DNA of 64,000 nt from Actinomyces qiguomingii (GCF_004102025.1 NZ_CP025228.1:1178001-1242000), one strand, 5' to 3'; numbered from the stretch's first letter, positions 45,805-56,431 are shown. Numbers and translations are program-made. Notes: generated by a model from the sequence alone, not told the origin.

Positions 45805-47486
45805 GCGTCGGCACCACCAGGCCTGACCTGCCGGGACTGCCGGAGACGGTGCCCGCACGCATGCTGAACGAGTTCGTGTACTGTCCCCGGCTGTTCCACC
45901 TGGAATGGGTGCAGCAGCAATTCGCCACCAGTGACGACGTCGAGGAGGGGCTGTACCTGCACCGGGTCGTTGACCGGGAAACGGGGGACCTGCCGGATAA
46001 GTCCGAGGCGTGGAACGGGCGGGTCGCCAGATCCGTTTCGTTGTCTTCACCGAGGCTCGGACTGGCCACCAGGCTGGACCTCGTGGAGGACGGCGGGGAC
46101 GGGACTGTCGTCCCGGTCGACTACAAGAAGGGGCACCCCAACAAGGATGGTGGTGCTTGGCCCAGCGACCGTGTGCAGTCACTGGTGCAGGCACTGCTGC
46201 TGCGCGAGGAGGGCTACGCCGTTGAACGGGCGGAGATCTGGTACGCCGAGACCCGGCAGCGTGTCCACATCACCGTGGACTACGCGGCGCTGCAAGAAGT
46301 CACAGAGATCGTGACGCGCGCATGGCAGGTTGCTGCCGACCCGTCGGCACCCCCGCCGTTGCGCGACAGCCCGAAGTGTGCCCTCTGCTCGCTGGTGGGC
46401 ATATGTCTGCCCGACGAGTTGGACGCTTTGCAGACGCCTCCGAAGCAGCGCAGGCCGTTGAAGCGGTTGATGGCGCCGATTCTGGAGGGGCGCCCGGTCT
46501 ACGTGACGTTGCAAGGCGCGGTGGTCGGCGTGCGAAGCGACCGGCTGGAGGTGCGCTTGTCGGGCGAGTTGAAGGCCAGCTATCGCCTGATAGACGTTAG
46601 CCAGGTGTGCGTCTTTGGGAACGTGACGGTGTCCGCCCAGGCTGTCAGGAGCCTGCTTTCACGTGACATCCCGGTGCTGTGGTTCAGCTACGGGGGCTGG
46701 TTCTCCGGCATTGCTGAAGGACTTCCGGGTAAGAACGTGGACCTGCGGATCGCGCAGTTCCGTGCCTCCGAGCAGCAGCAGCTTGAGATCGCGCGCCGGA
46801 TGATCTCCGGAAAGATCCGTAACAGCCGCACGATGCTGCGCAGAAATGCGCGTGGCGAGATGTCTCGAGTTGGCGAGCAACTCAAGCAGCTCGCCATCCA
46901 GGCGATGCAGGCTGAGTCTTCGCAGCAACTGCTCGGTATCGAGGGCACGGCCGCACGCCTGTACTTCGGGAGCTTTCCGGCCATGGTCGGGAAGAACTCA
47001 CGTGTGGACGTCTCGGACTTCCAGGAGAACGGGCGCACGCGGCGGCCGCCGAAGGATCCACTCAACGCAGTGCTGTCCTTCTGCTACACGCTGCTGGTAA
47101 AGGACCTGACTGTCACGCTCATGGGGATCGGCTTCGACCCCTACTACGGGATGTTCCATAGACCCCGGTTCGGGCGCCCTGCGCTCGCGTTGGACCTGGC
47201 GGAGGAGTTTCGGTCCCTGGTAGCAGAGAGCGTGGTGCTGCAAGTGCTGAATAACGGTGAGGTCGGTCCGCAGGACTTTCAGAGTCGGGGCGGCGGATGC
47301 ATGCTGGAGGCGAGTGGTCGCAAGGCCGTGCTCAGGGCGTACGAGCGGAGGCTGGACCAGGAGATTACGCACCCGCAGTTCGGCTACAAGGCTTCGTACC
47401 GTCGCGTCATGGACATCCAGGCGCGGATGCTGGGCGCAGTTGTGCTGGGAGAGCTGGATGACTACACGGCTATGGTGACTAGATGA
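45801..47486 (+). CDS. cas4-cas1: Cas4-Cas1 fusion adaptation protein
   Basis: 561 residues. The Cas4 part (1 to about 210) has FVYCPRLFHLEWV (first Cys about 28), the nuclease pieces TRLDLVE and VVPVDYKKG, and the Fe-S cysteines CALCSLVGIC (about 193-202). The Cas1 part (about 225-561) has LLGIEGTAARLYF (catalytic Glu about 381), DPYYGMFHRPRFGRPALALD (His about 452) and the acidic DLAEEF. Cas1 with Cas2 inserts spacers; Cas4 trims prespacers and selects the PAM. The fusion is typical of type I-G. Overlaps csb3 and cas2 by 4 bp. Confidence 0.95.
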   Translation: MSVGTTRPDLPGLPETVPARMLNEFVYCPRLFHLEWVQQQFATSDDVEEGLYLHRVVDRETGDLPDKSEAWNGRVARSVSLSSPRLGLATRLDLVEDGGDGTVVPVDYKKGHPNKDGGAWPSDRVQSLVQALLLREEGYAVERAEIWYAETRQRVHITVDYAALQEVTEIVTRAWQVAADPSAPPPLRDSPKCALCSLVGICLPDELDALQTPPKQRRPLKRLMAPILEGRPVYVTLQGAVVGVRSDRLEVRLSGELKASYRLIDVSQVCVFGNVTVSAQAVRSLLSRDIPVLWFSYGGWFSGIAEGLPGKNVDLRIAQFRASEQQQLEIARRMISGKIRNSRTMLRRNARGEMSRVGEQLKQLAIQAMQAESSQQLLGIEGTAARLYFGSFPAMVGKNSRVDVSDFQENGRTRRPPKDPLNAVLSFCYTLLVKDLTVTLMGIGFDPYYGMFHRPRFGRPALALDLAEEFRSLVAESVVLQVLNNGEVGPQDFQSRGGGCMLEASGRKAVLRAYERRLDQEITHPQFGYKASYRRVMDIQARMLGAVVLGELDDYTAMVTR

Positions 47487-47773
47487 GGACGAACCGACGC
47501 CGGTATCTCATCGCGTACGACATCCGCAAGCCCGTGCGGCTGCGCCGAATCTGCAAGTTGATGGAGGCTAACGGTGAACGGCTCCAGTACTCTGTGTTCA
47601 TCTGCGATCTGAACCGGACCGAGTTGATCCATTTGAGGGCTGACAGTGAGGAGATCATGAACCTCGACGAGGATTCGGTGGTGATCGTCGACCTCGGCGA
47701 GTTGGGGGAGGATCGCTTCACGTTCGTCGGTCGGCGCGCAGGACTGCCCACGCAGGGGGCCCAGATTGTTTAG
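47483..47773 (+). CDS. cas2: CRISPR-associated endonuclease Cas2
   Basis: 96 residues with the Cas2 ferredoxin-like fold: YLIAYDIRKPVRLRRICKLM, GERLQYSVFICDL and the acidic pair in DEDSVVIVDLG. It bridges two Cas1 dimers in the integrase complex. ATG overlaps the cas4-cas1 stop. It is the last cas gene; the array starts 168 bp on. Confidence 0.95.
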   Translation: MRTNRRRYLIAYDIRKPVRLRRICKLMEANGERLQYSVFICDLNRTELIHLRADSEEIMNLDEDSVVIVDLGELGEDRFTFVGRRAGLPTQGAQIV

Positions 47774-47774
47774 C

Positions 47775-47812
47775 GAGCGCTCCGGTGCCGCCCCGATCCC
47801 CGGGGAGCGCTC
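47775..47812 (+). terminator. inverted repeat between cas2 and the array
   Basis: GAGCGCTCC (47775-47783) and GGAGCGCTC (47804-47812) form a 9-bp stem, extendable by CGG/CCG with a bulge, beginning 1 nt after the cas2 stop. It could end the cas transcript. Each arm contains the palindrome GAGCGCTC, so a protein-binding role in the leader is also possible. Confidence 0.5.
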
Positions 47813-47856
47813 GAAAGCGTGGTACGGCGCGGTTTTCCGGCAGTTGGAGGATGAGC

Positions 47857-47886
47857 TTGTGCGATTGGGCAGCTCGTTTTTACACT
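47857..47886 (+). promoter_or_regulatory. predicted leader promoter of the CRISPR array
   Basis: TTGTGC (47857-47862), 18-bp spacer, TACACT (47881-47886), about 55 bp before the first repeat and after a T-run. Fits a leader on the cas2 side. Confidence 0.5.
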
Positions 47887-47941
47887 AGCGCTCGCGAGAC
47901 CACGTAGAATCCTTGACCAGCCGCGGCAAAATCCGCGAGCT

Positions 47942-49268
47942 CTCTTCCCGGTCTCCAAGGCCGGGCTCCATTGAGGCACGTGCAATACGGTAGCCCGAAA
48001 CGCCAGCCTGTGCTCTTCCCGGTCTCCAAGGCCGGGCTCCATTGAGGCGGCGAAATAGCGGGGTCGTAACCCGTCCCTGCCGGCCTCTTCCCGGTCTCCA
48101 AGGCCGGGCTCCATTGAGGCACGGTGGCGGAGGTGGCCGACAGCTCGACGAACTCGGCTCTTCCCGGTCTCCAAGGCCGGGCTCCATTGAGGCCTCCACA
48201 AGCTCGCCCGCGTGCTCGCGGTCGTAGGTCTCTTCCCGGTCTCCAAGGCCGGGCTCCATTGAGGCCCGTCGTCGTAGATGAACTCAGCTAGTGAGCCGAG
48301 CTCTTCCCGGTCTCCAAGGCCGGGCTCCATTGAGGCGACCGATCACGCTCGCGCACCCTCAGGTACCTCAACTCTTCCCGGTCTCCAAGGCCGGGCTCCA
48401 TTGAGGCCCGGCGCTACCCGGTTCGGCCGGTCGACGCCGCGCTCTTCCCGGTCTCCAAGGCCGGGCTCCATTGAGGCACAAGACAGCCGCTCTAGTGGTG
48501 GTTGCGGCGCGGACTCTTCCCGGTCTCCAAGGCCGGGCTCCATTGAGGCCGGACCATCCGCCGCCAACCCTCATCATCCACCGCTCTTCCCGGTCTCCAA
48601 GGCCGGGCTCCATTGAGGCAGGCTGTTTGTAGCGCGTCGGTGAGCGCGCGGGCCTCTCTTCCCGGTCTCCAAGGCCGGGCTCCATTGAGGCTGGTTGAAC
48701 AGGCCGATGTCGACAGAGAATTCTCGCTCTTCCCGGTCTCCAAGGCCGGGCTCCATTGAGGCTTGTAGTCCAAGGCTCCCCCTCTCAATGTCTTCCTCTC
48801 TTCCCGGTCTCCAAGGCCGGGCTCCATTGAGGCAGCGAGGAGGTGCAGTGGGCCGACGAGGACTACCAGCTCTTCCCGGTCTCCAAGGCCGGGCTCCATT
48901 GAGGCCCCTACGCCCAGGTGTGCGGCGAGCTCGGACTGGGACCTCTTCCCGGTCTCCAAGGCCGGGCTCCATTGAGGCCGGTGCAGCACAGTCACCTGCT
49001 CGCCGTGGGGGCGTCTCTTCCCGGTCTCCAAGGCCGGGCTCCATTGAGGCTCGTCCGTCAGGAGACCCGCATTGACCAAGCCGTCGACTCTTCCCGGTCT
49101 CCAAGGCCGGGCTCCATTGAGGCATCAGTGACGACACGTCGAAGACCACGGACCGGTCCCTCTTCCCGGTCTCCAAGGCCGGGCTCCATTGAGACAGACC
49201 TGGGCCGGCGCTGGCCGGGTGCAGTAGCAGTACTATTCCCGGTCCCCGCGACCGGGCTCCATTGGACG
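47942..49268 (+). CRISPR. type I-G CRISPR array, 36-bp repeat, 18 spacers
   Basis: Seventeen identical 36-bp repeats start at 47942 and recur every 70-73 bp to 49088. The repeat begins CTCTTCCCGGTCTCC and ends CCGGGCTCCATTGAGGC, with stem CCCGG/CCGGG. Repeat 18 (49160-49195) ends GAGAC instead of GAGGC, and repeat 19 (49233-49268) is strongly changed. Spacers are 34-37 bp. Degeneration at the far end and the ATTGAG-type 3' end place the leader at the cas2 side and transcription on plus. The end resembles the Bifidobacterium animalis I-G repeat (TTCATTGAGGG). Confidence 0.97.
49233..49268 (+). repeat. degenerate terminal CRISPR repeat with an extended stem
   Basis: Against the consensus, this last copy keeps the ends (CTATTCCC..., GGGCTCCATTG) but its centre reads CCCGGTC-CCCGC-GACCGGG, a perfect 7-bp stem where the normal repeat has 5. 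Confidence 0.8.
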
Positions 49269-49318
49269 GCATTGGCGCAAGCCGATGCCGCAGGTCGACA
49301 GCCGTCGGCCACACCGCC

Positions 49319-49343
49319 CCTGCGCCGGCTGTGCGGGCGCAGG
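49319..49343. terminator. hairpin downstream of the CRISPR array
   Basis: CCTGCGCC (49319-49326) pairs with GGCGCAGG (49336-49343), loop of 9. It may end array transcription. Confidence 0.5.
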
Positions 49344-49365
49344 CCCACGGGCAAATCGGGCGACT

Positions 49366-49404
49366 GCAGGGGCCCGGGCCGCCGGAACGCGGCTCGGGCC
49401 CTGC
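49366..49404 (-). terminator. strong hairpin after the transporter gene
   Basis: GCAGGGGCCCGGGCCGC (49366-49382) pairs with GCGGCTCGGGCCCTGC (49389-49404) with one bulge and one G-U, loop CGGAAC. It lies 37 bp beyond the convergent transporter stop and probably serves both directions. Confidence 0.65.
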
Positions 49405-49440
49405 TGCTCGGTATTCGGCTCCGGCTTGTACCTGGGTGGA

Positions 49441-51054
49441 TCACATCCCGCCCAGGAACTGGGCGATGAAGATCTTCACGATCATGGCCACGGGGTAGAC
49501 CATCGCATAGCCGAGTGCCACGCGCGGGTCGGAGCCAGTGCGCTCATTGGCGAAGGCCAGAACCGCAGGTTGGGTCTGCAAACCACCGATCAGGCCGGAC
49601 AGGCGCGTGCCCCCCATCTTCACGATCCAACGCATGGACGCATACATTCCGAAGCCCACAATCGTGGTGATGATGAACCCGGTGATCAGGATGCGCCACC
49701 AGTCGCCGCCGGTGAACGCATTGGCGATCTGACCGCCGGCGCGGACGCCGGCCTGCGCCAGGAAGATCAGCAGACCCAGCTCGGCGAGCACCGCCGTGGC
49801 GGTGAACGGCATGGCGGTCACAAAACCCTTGATGCGGCCGATGCGTCCGAAGATCAGGCCGATGATCAGCGTGCCCGCCGCAGAGCCGATGGAGAAGGTC
49901 GAACCATCGGGCAACGGAATGGCCCACTCACCGATGATGATGCCCACAGCCATTCCCAGACCCATGGCCACCGGGTTAATGGAGGACAGACCGTGGGCGG
50001 AGTCGCCGAAGAACTTGGAGATCTCGGCCATGCGTCCGGTCGGTGCGACCACGCGCACCCGGTCACCCAGCTGCAGCACCACCTCGGGGGTGCCCACCAT
50101 GTCGACATCTCCGCGGCGCACCCGCGAGACCGTGGCGCCGAATCGACGATCGATGTCCAGCTCGGCCACGGTATGTCCGGCAAGTTTGGGATCGGAGACC
50201 GTGATCCGGCGGAAGTCCAGGAATTTGCGATCCTCAATCAGAGAGTGGGAGGAGGGGTGGCCGATCTCACGAATGACCTGATTAACGGCATCCTGCGTGC
50301 CGACGACGGTGACCAGGTCATCCTTGTAAATCTTGTCAGTCGGGGTCGGGCGGGTGATGGGCCCGGTTTCGCCGCGACGCAGGCGAGAGAACTTCATCTC
50401 CCCGCTCACGCGTTCGGTGATGTCACCCAATGCCGGACCGTCCTCGCGCTCCACTCGCACTGTGCGGTTGATCAAGGGGGAGGGGGCGTCCTTGTCCGAG
50501 CGGCGGTAGCGCAGGGCCAACAGGCAGAAGAACAGCATGCCGATGACACCGTACAGATAGGCCACCGCGTATCCGACCGTAGCGATCGCCATGCCGTCTG
50601 CATGGCCGGCGGCGGTGGCCGCGTGGCCGGCTGCCGCCAGGGCGGGAGTGTTGGTGAGAGCTCCTGCGAAAGTGCCGGCGATCATCGCCGGATCCATGCC
50701 CAGCCAGCGCCCCACACCAACGCCAGCGCCTGCGCCCACCACCAGTACCGCCAACATGATCGCCAGAGGGCCCGCAGCGGTTCGCAGCACGTGGAAGAAG
50801 TTGGGGCCGGACTGAATGCCGATGGCGAAGGTGAAGACCGCCAGTCCGAGCGTGCCCATCTGAGCGGGGATCTCAATGGTGATGCCCTCGGCGGTGCCCC
50901 AGGCAGCCAGGACGATCCCGGCGAAGAGCACGGCCGCCGCTCCCAGGCTGACGCCAGCCACCTTGATGCGGCCGATGAGCATGCCGATCCCGATCAGCAG
51001 GAACAGGACGAGAACCGGGTTCTCGGCCAAGGCGTTTAGCAGTCCGATTGCCAC
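49441..51054 (-). CDS. AspT/YidE-YbjL-type putative transporter with TrkA-C domains
   Basis: 537 residues. Two five-helix hydrophobic blocks (about 1-190 and 375-537) surround two TrkA-C-like regulatory domains (about 205-290 and 295-370; KDDLVTVVGTQDAVNQV and QLGDRVRVVAPTGRM). FAIGIQSGPNFFHVLR and GALTNTPALAAA are typical of the aspartate-alanine exchanger (AAE) family. Likely a carboxylate or amino-acid exchanger; substrate unknown. The GTG start has GGAAGG 12 nt upstream, which is distant. Confidence 0.85.
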   Translation of the reverse strand: MAIGLLNALAENPVLVLFLLIGIGMLIGRIKVAGVSLGAAAVLFAGIVLAAWGTAEGITIEIPAQMGTLGLAVFTFAIGIQSGPNFFHVLRTAAGPLAIMLAVLVVGAGAGVGVGRWLGMDPAMIAGTFAGALTNTPALAAAGHAATAAGHADGMAIATVGYAVAYLYGVIGMLFFCLLALRYRRSDKDAPSPLINRTVRVEREDGPALGDITERVSGEMKFSRLRRGETGPITRPTPTDKIYKDDLVTVVGTQDAVNQVIREIGHPSSHSLIEDRKFLDFRRITVSDPKLAGHTVAELDIDRRFGATVSRVRRGDVDMVGTPEVVLQLGDRVRVVAPTGRMAEISKFFGDSAHGLSSINPVAMGLGMAVGIIIGEWAIPLPDGSTFSIGSAAGTLIIGLIFGRIGRIKGFVTAMPFTATAVLAELGLLIFLAQAGVRAGGQIANAFTGGDWWRILITGFIITTIVGFGMYASMRWIVKMGGTRLSGLIGGLQTQPAVLAFANERTGSDPRVALGYAMVYPVAMIVKIFIAQFLGGM

Positions 51055-51425
51055 GCGCGAATGCCGCCTTCCGAATCATTCCAGCCGTGGCGAACACGTG
51101 TACGCCACGGCGGTGCGGTTGAGTTGCCAGGACATTCTCGCATCCGTCCCGATGGCTCCCGGCGGACCAAAGACCGCGCCGCCGCGAGAGGCATCTGACA
51201 TCGCTTGCAGTGTGCCCTCTTCGAATCCGGTGCCGCTCGTTCCCAGTCTGAATCCGGCGCCGTCGTTCGATCGTCTCCTCAGGCTACGTGATTCCACTAT
51301 ATGAGATCACGGACGGCGGAATCGACGGCGTGCCTCGGCCCGACATACGGTTCCTCCCACACCGGCCTTCGCGCCGGTCGAACCAATGCGCCAACACTCG
51401 GATCTCACGGATAGGAGGGCGGATG
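51055..51425. other. 371-bp divergent region between transporter and ilvB
   Basis: Holds a 9-bp-stem hairpin GCCGTGGCG/CGCCACGGC (51084-51111) in the transporter leader, a -10-like TATATG near 51298, and a hairpin ACCGGC-CTTCGC-GCCGGT (51361-51378) 34 bp before the ilvB ribosome-binding site. An attenuator is possible, but no leader peptide rich in Ile/Val/Leu codons could be found. Confidence 0.45.
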
Positions 51426-53210
51426 ATGGTTCGTGACAGCAGTTCCCCGGGCCAGAACCAACAAGTGATGACGGGTGCTCAGGCGCTCGTGCGTTCCCTT
51501 GAGGAGATCGGCGTCACCTACATCTTCGGCATGCCGGGCGGAGCCATCCTCCCCTTCTACGATCCGCTGCTGGCCAGTGAGAAGATCCGCCACGTGCTGG
51601 TGCGCCATGAACAGGGTGCCGGACACGCCGCCGAAGGTTACGCCATGGCCACGGGGAAGGTCGGAGTGTGTGTGGCCACCTCCGGGCCGGGCGCCACCAA
51701 CCTGGTGACCGCCATCGGCGACGCCCATATGGACTCGGTGCCCATGGTTGCCATCACCGGGCAGGTGGGCACCGCCGCGATCGGTACCGACGCCTTCCAA
51801 GAGGCGGACATCGTCGGCTCCACCATGCCCTTCGTCAAGCACTCCTTCCTGATCACCTCGCCCGATGAGATCCCCTGTCGCGTGGCGGAGGCCTTCCACT
51901 TGGCCTCCACCGGACGCCCCGGGCCGGTGCTTATCGACTTCACTAAGGACGCACAGGTGGGCGAAGCCGAGTTCCACTGGCCGCCCCGCATGGACCTGCC
52001 CGGTTACAGTCTGCCCGGCAGACCCAACCAGCGGCGCATCGCCCAGGCCGCCGAGGCCATCGCCTCCGCGGAACGACCGGTCTTCTACCTGGGAGGCGGC
52101 CTCAACCGCGCCGGCGTCCCGGCTGAACAGCTGAAAGAACTGGTGGAGTTGGTAGGCGCCCCGTTCACAACTACGCTCACCGCCCTGGACGTACTTCCCA
52201 CCGACCATCCGCTCAACCTGGGCATGCCCGGAATGCACGGCACCGTCGCGGCGGTCGGCTCCCTGCAGCGCGCCGACCTGATCATCACCCTCGGTGCCCG
52301 CTTCGACGACCGCGTCACCGGTAAACCGGACACCTTCGCCCGCCATGCCGCCGTGATCCACGTCGACATCGATCCCGCCGAGATCTCCAAGATCCGCACC
52401 GCGGACGTGCCGATCGTCGGGGATCTGAAGGACGTCGTACCTGCGCTGACGGCGGCCTGCCGCGAGCAGTTCACCGCCGAACCCCGCACGGAGATCGACC
52501 AGTGGCTCACCGAGGTGGCGCACATTCGTGCCACCTACCCCACCGACTGGACCGACACCGACGACGGCCTGCTTCAGCCCCAGGAGGTCATCACCCACCT
52601 GGACAGGGCTGCCAGCGAAGACACCATCTGGGTCACCGGTGTGGGCCAGCATCAGATGTGGGCGGCTCACTATCTGCACTTCCACCGCCCCCACTCCTGG
52701 CTGACCTCCGCCGGCGCGGGCACCATGGGATACGGTGTCCCGGCGGCCATGGGGGCCAAGGCGGCCTGCCCGGACCGTCCCGTCTGGCTGGTCGACGGCG
52801 ACGGCTGCTTCCAGATGACCAATCAGGAACTGGCGACCTGCTCGCTCAACAACATCCCCATCAAGGTAGCCATCATCAATAACTCGTCCCTGGGCATGGT
52901 GCGGCAGTGGCAGACCCTTTTCTACGGGGAGCGCTACTCCAACACCGATCTGCACACCGGTGCGGGAACCAAGCGTGTCCCCGACTTCGTCAAACTGGCC
53001 GAGGCCTACGGGGCTGTCGGACTGCGCTGCGAGCGGCTGGAGGACGTCGACGACGTCATCGCCCAGGCCAATGCCATAAACGACCGTCCCGTCGTCATCG
53101 ACTTCATCGTGTCCGCCGATGCCCAGGTGTGGCCCATGGTCGCCGCGGGCGTGTCCAATGACGAGATTCAGCACGCTAGGGGCATGAGCCCGGCGTGGGA
53201 GGAGGACTGA
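51426..53210 (+). CDS. ilvB: acetolactate synthase large subunit
   Basis: 594 residues, a ThDP enzyme making acetolactate and acetohydroxybutyrate for Val/Leu/Ile. [15 protein letters not shown] and [14 protein letters not shown] (catalytic Glu) mark the PYR domain; [15 protein letters not shown] to NN is the ThDP-Mg motif. AGGAGGG at 51413-51419 supports ATG 51426 or the adjacent 51423. The long in-frame extension to 51288 is not conserved-looking. ilvN follows 4 bp on, then ilvC. Confidence 0.96.
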   Translation: MVRDSSSPGQNQQVMTGAQALVRSLEEIGVTYIFGMPGGAILPFYDPLLASEKIRHVLVRHEQGAGHAAEGYAMATGKVGVCVATSGPGATNLVTAIGDAHMDSVPMVAITGQVGTAAIGTDAFQEADIVGSTMPFVKHSFLITSPDEIPCRVAEAFHLASTGRPGPVLIDFTKDAQVGEAEFHWPPRMDLPGYSLPGRPNQRRIAQAAEAIASAERPVFYLGGGLNRAGVPAEQLKELVELVGAPFTTTLTALDVLPTDHPLNLGMPGMHGTVAAVGSLQRADLIITLGARFDDRVTGKPDTFARHAAVIHVDIDPAEISKIRTADVPIVGDLKDVVPALTAACREQFTAEPRTEIDQWLTEVAHIRATYPTDWTDTDDGLLQPQEVITHLDRAASEDTIWVTGVGQHQMWAAHYLHFHRPHSWLTSAGAGTMGYGVPAAMGAKAACPDRPVWLVDGDGCFQMTNQELATCSLNNIPIKVAIINNSSLGMVRQWQTLFYGERYSNTDLHTGAGTKRVPDFVKLAEAYGAVGLRCERLEDVDDVIAQANAINDRPVVIDFIVSADAQVWPMVAAGVSNDEIQHARGMSPAWEED

Positions 53211-53214
53211 GACC

Positions 53215-54767
<1,553 letters not shown>

Positions 54768-54800
54768 GCGACTGGCGACTGCTCGGGGCAGATGCGTCCC

Positions 54801-54837
54801 AGGTGGGGGCGGCGGGGCGGACCCGTCGCCCCCACCT
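54801..54837 (+). terminator. terminator after ilvBNC
   Basis: AGGTGGGGGCG (54801-54811) pairs perfectly with CGCCCCCACCT (54827-54837); CTTTCCCTG follows. 34 bp after ilvC. Confidence 0.8.
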
Positions 54838-54969
54838 CTTTCCCTGCGTCTAATCGTTATAGAATGCCGCTAAAGTCGCGTTTTGACTACGTCGTCGCGT
54901 TCTCGCATGGGGACTGTTCGCTGAGGATAAACTGAAAGGGCCAGTGGTCGGATAATACGAGGGGGCGGC

Positions 54970-56325
54970 GTGCTCACCCATTTCGAGGTGACGGGGTTTA
55001 AGAACCTTGTCGATGTGAAGGTTGACTTTGGTCCATTCACCTGCGTCGTCGGTCCCAACGCGGCGGGCAAATCCAACCTGCTCAATGCCATCGAGTTCCT
55101 GTCCCTGCTCAGCTGCAATTCCTTCCACGACGCCTGTGTCCAGGTCCGCCCCACCGCGCAGCAGCAGGTCGACGTCGCCTCACTGCTCAGTGCCGACGTG
55201 CTGACCGGCGCCGCCAGCCTGAGCCTGGCCGCTGAGATGATCCTGCCGCCCCACGCGGAGGACGAGTTCGGGCAGACTGTGGCGCCGTCGTGCGGTCGTG
55301 TGCGTTACGAGGTGGAGATCGTCGCAAGACGGGACACAACCGTCCCCGGCGGTCTGCGGTTGCGCCTGGCGGGGGAGCGACTGTACGCACTGGACGGCGC
55401 CGAAGGCGACTTACACTTCCCGGAGGCGGCGAGCTACCAGCGGTTCATCGACTGTCGGCCGCCGGATTCTGACGGATGTTACCTGGATTATCAGCAGTCC
55501 GATGGCAAGAGTGTGGTGATCGTCCACCGGGAGACCAATGGCAGGACCCGGCAGGTGCTTGCCGACGGCGCTCAACGCACTGTGCTCTCCGCCGTCGCCA
55601 GTGCGGAGTATCCGACCATCTTGGCCGCACGCACCGAAATGGCGTCATGGCGATTCCTGGCGCTGGAACCCAGCGCCATGCGGGCCCCTGACGACTTGAT
55701 GGAGCGACGCCCCATCGCCGCCTCCGGTGCGCATGTGCCGGCGGCGCTTTACCGGCAGGATCTTGCCGCCGGGCGTAACGGTGCGGTGCTGCGCCGCGTA
55801 TGCGACGCCGTCGCCCCGCTCATTGATGTGCGCAACTTGACGATCACGGAGGATCCGGTGCGGCAGGCCCTGGAGCTGCGTGCGCAGGTGGGGAACTCGC
55901 CCGAACTGCCCGCGCGGGCGCTGTCGGACGGGACGCTGCGCCTGCTCACTCTCGCCGCCATAGGCGCTGCGGCGGACTACTCCGGCATGCTGTTCTTGGA
56001 GGAGCCCGAGAACGGTGTGCACCCGGCCAAGATCGCCGACCTGTGCGACCTGCTGCGCGCCCTGTCCACCCCCACCGGGGATAATCTGCGGCAGGTAGTA
56101 GTCAACACCCACTCTCCCTTCCTGTTCCAGTGCGCCGATGATGACGATGTCCTATGCGCCGTCGGGCGGTCGAAGCAACACGGCCCGGGCGCCCGGCCCG
56201 GGGCGGTGGATTTCCGTCCGCTGCCCGATACCTGGCGCGCGCGGATCCCGCATGGTGGCCTGGAGCCGGTCCTCCGCGACGCCGTGGAGGACTACCTGAA
56301 CGGTCCCCGCGGAGCAATCGGGTGA
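54970..56325 (+). CDS. stand-alone AAA-family ATPase (RecF/OLD-like head)
   Basis: 451 residues. N-terminal LTHFEVTGFKNLVDVKVDFG and Walker A GPNAAGKSN (about 28-36), a middle insert, then signature ALSDGTLRLLTLAAI, Walker B GMLFLEEPENGVHP and H-loop VVNTHSPFLFQ. This is the SMC/RecF/OLD ATPase head (AAA_21 type). No TOPRIM or HNH domain is visible, unlike OLD or Septu pairs, and no partner gene adjoins. The GTG follows a G-rich ribosome-binding site. It interrupts the otherwise core gene order, so horizontal gain is likely. A role in defence or DNA repair is a guess. Confidence 0.82.
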   Translation: MLTHFEVTGFKNLVDVKVDFGPFTCVVGPNAAGKSNLLNAIEFLSLLSCNSFHDACVQVRPTAQQQVDVASLLSADVLTGAASLSLAAEMILPPHAEDEFGQTVAPSCGRVRYEVEIVARRDTTVPGGLRLRLAGERLYALDGAEGDLHFPEAASYQRFIDCRPPDSDGCYLDYQQSDGKSVVIVHRETNGRTRQVLADGAQRTVLSAVASAEYPTILAARTEMASWRFLALEPSAMRAPDDLMERRPIAASGAHVPAALYRQDLAAGRNGAVLRRVCDAVAPLIDVRNLTITEDPVRQALELRAQVGNSPELPARALSDGTLRLLTLAAIGAAADYSGMLFLEEPENGVHPAKIADLCDLLRALSTPTGDNLRQVVVNTHSPFLFQCADDDDVLCAVGRSKQHGPGARPGAVDFRPLPDTWRARIPHGGLEPVLRDAVEDYLNGPRGAIG

Positions 56326-56409
56326 GTCACGGGGCGGGCCGTTGACCTCGGTCCGCTGGCGATTGATGCGGTGCCGAATGGTGTAGGAAGGTGACGGACG
56401 CGTCATGGA

Positions 56410-56431
56410 GCCGGTCACCTTTATAACCGGC
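56410..56431 (+). terminator. possible terminator after the AAA ATPase
   Basis: GCCGGT (56410-56415) and ACCGGC (56426-56431), 10-nt loop, no T-run. Weak. Confidence 0.3.

Noticed and set aside
47770-49314. Minus-strand open frames with repeated MEPGLGDREE text
   Set aside because: They are translations of the CRISPR repeats, whose 36-bp length keeps frames open; not genes.
34760-49441. Whole zone as a tRNA-integrated genomic island with att repeats
   Set aside because: No second copy of the tRNA-Ala 3' end and no integrase gene were found in the window, so no island borders can be claimed.
49285-51039. 584-codon frame antisense to the AspT-type transporter
   Set aside because: His/Gly/Asp-rich composition typical of antisense frames; the transporter frame shows helices and TrkA-C domains.
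51055-51425. T-box or leader-peptide attenuator before ilvB
   Set aside because: No T-box consensus and no short open frame rich in Ile/Val/Leu codons could be found, only a small hairpin.
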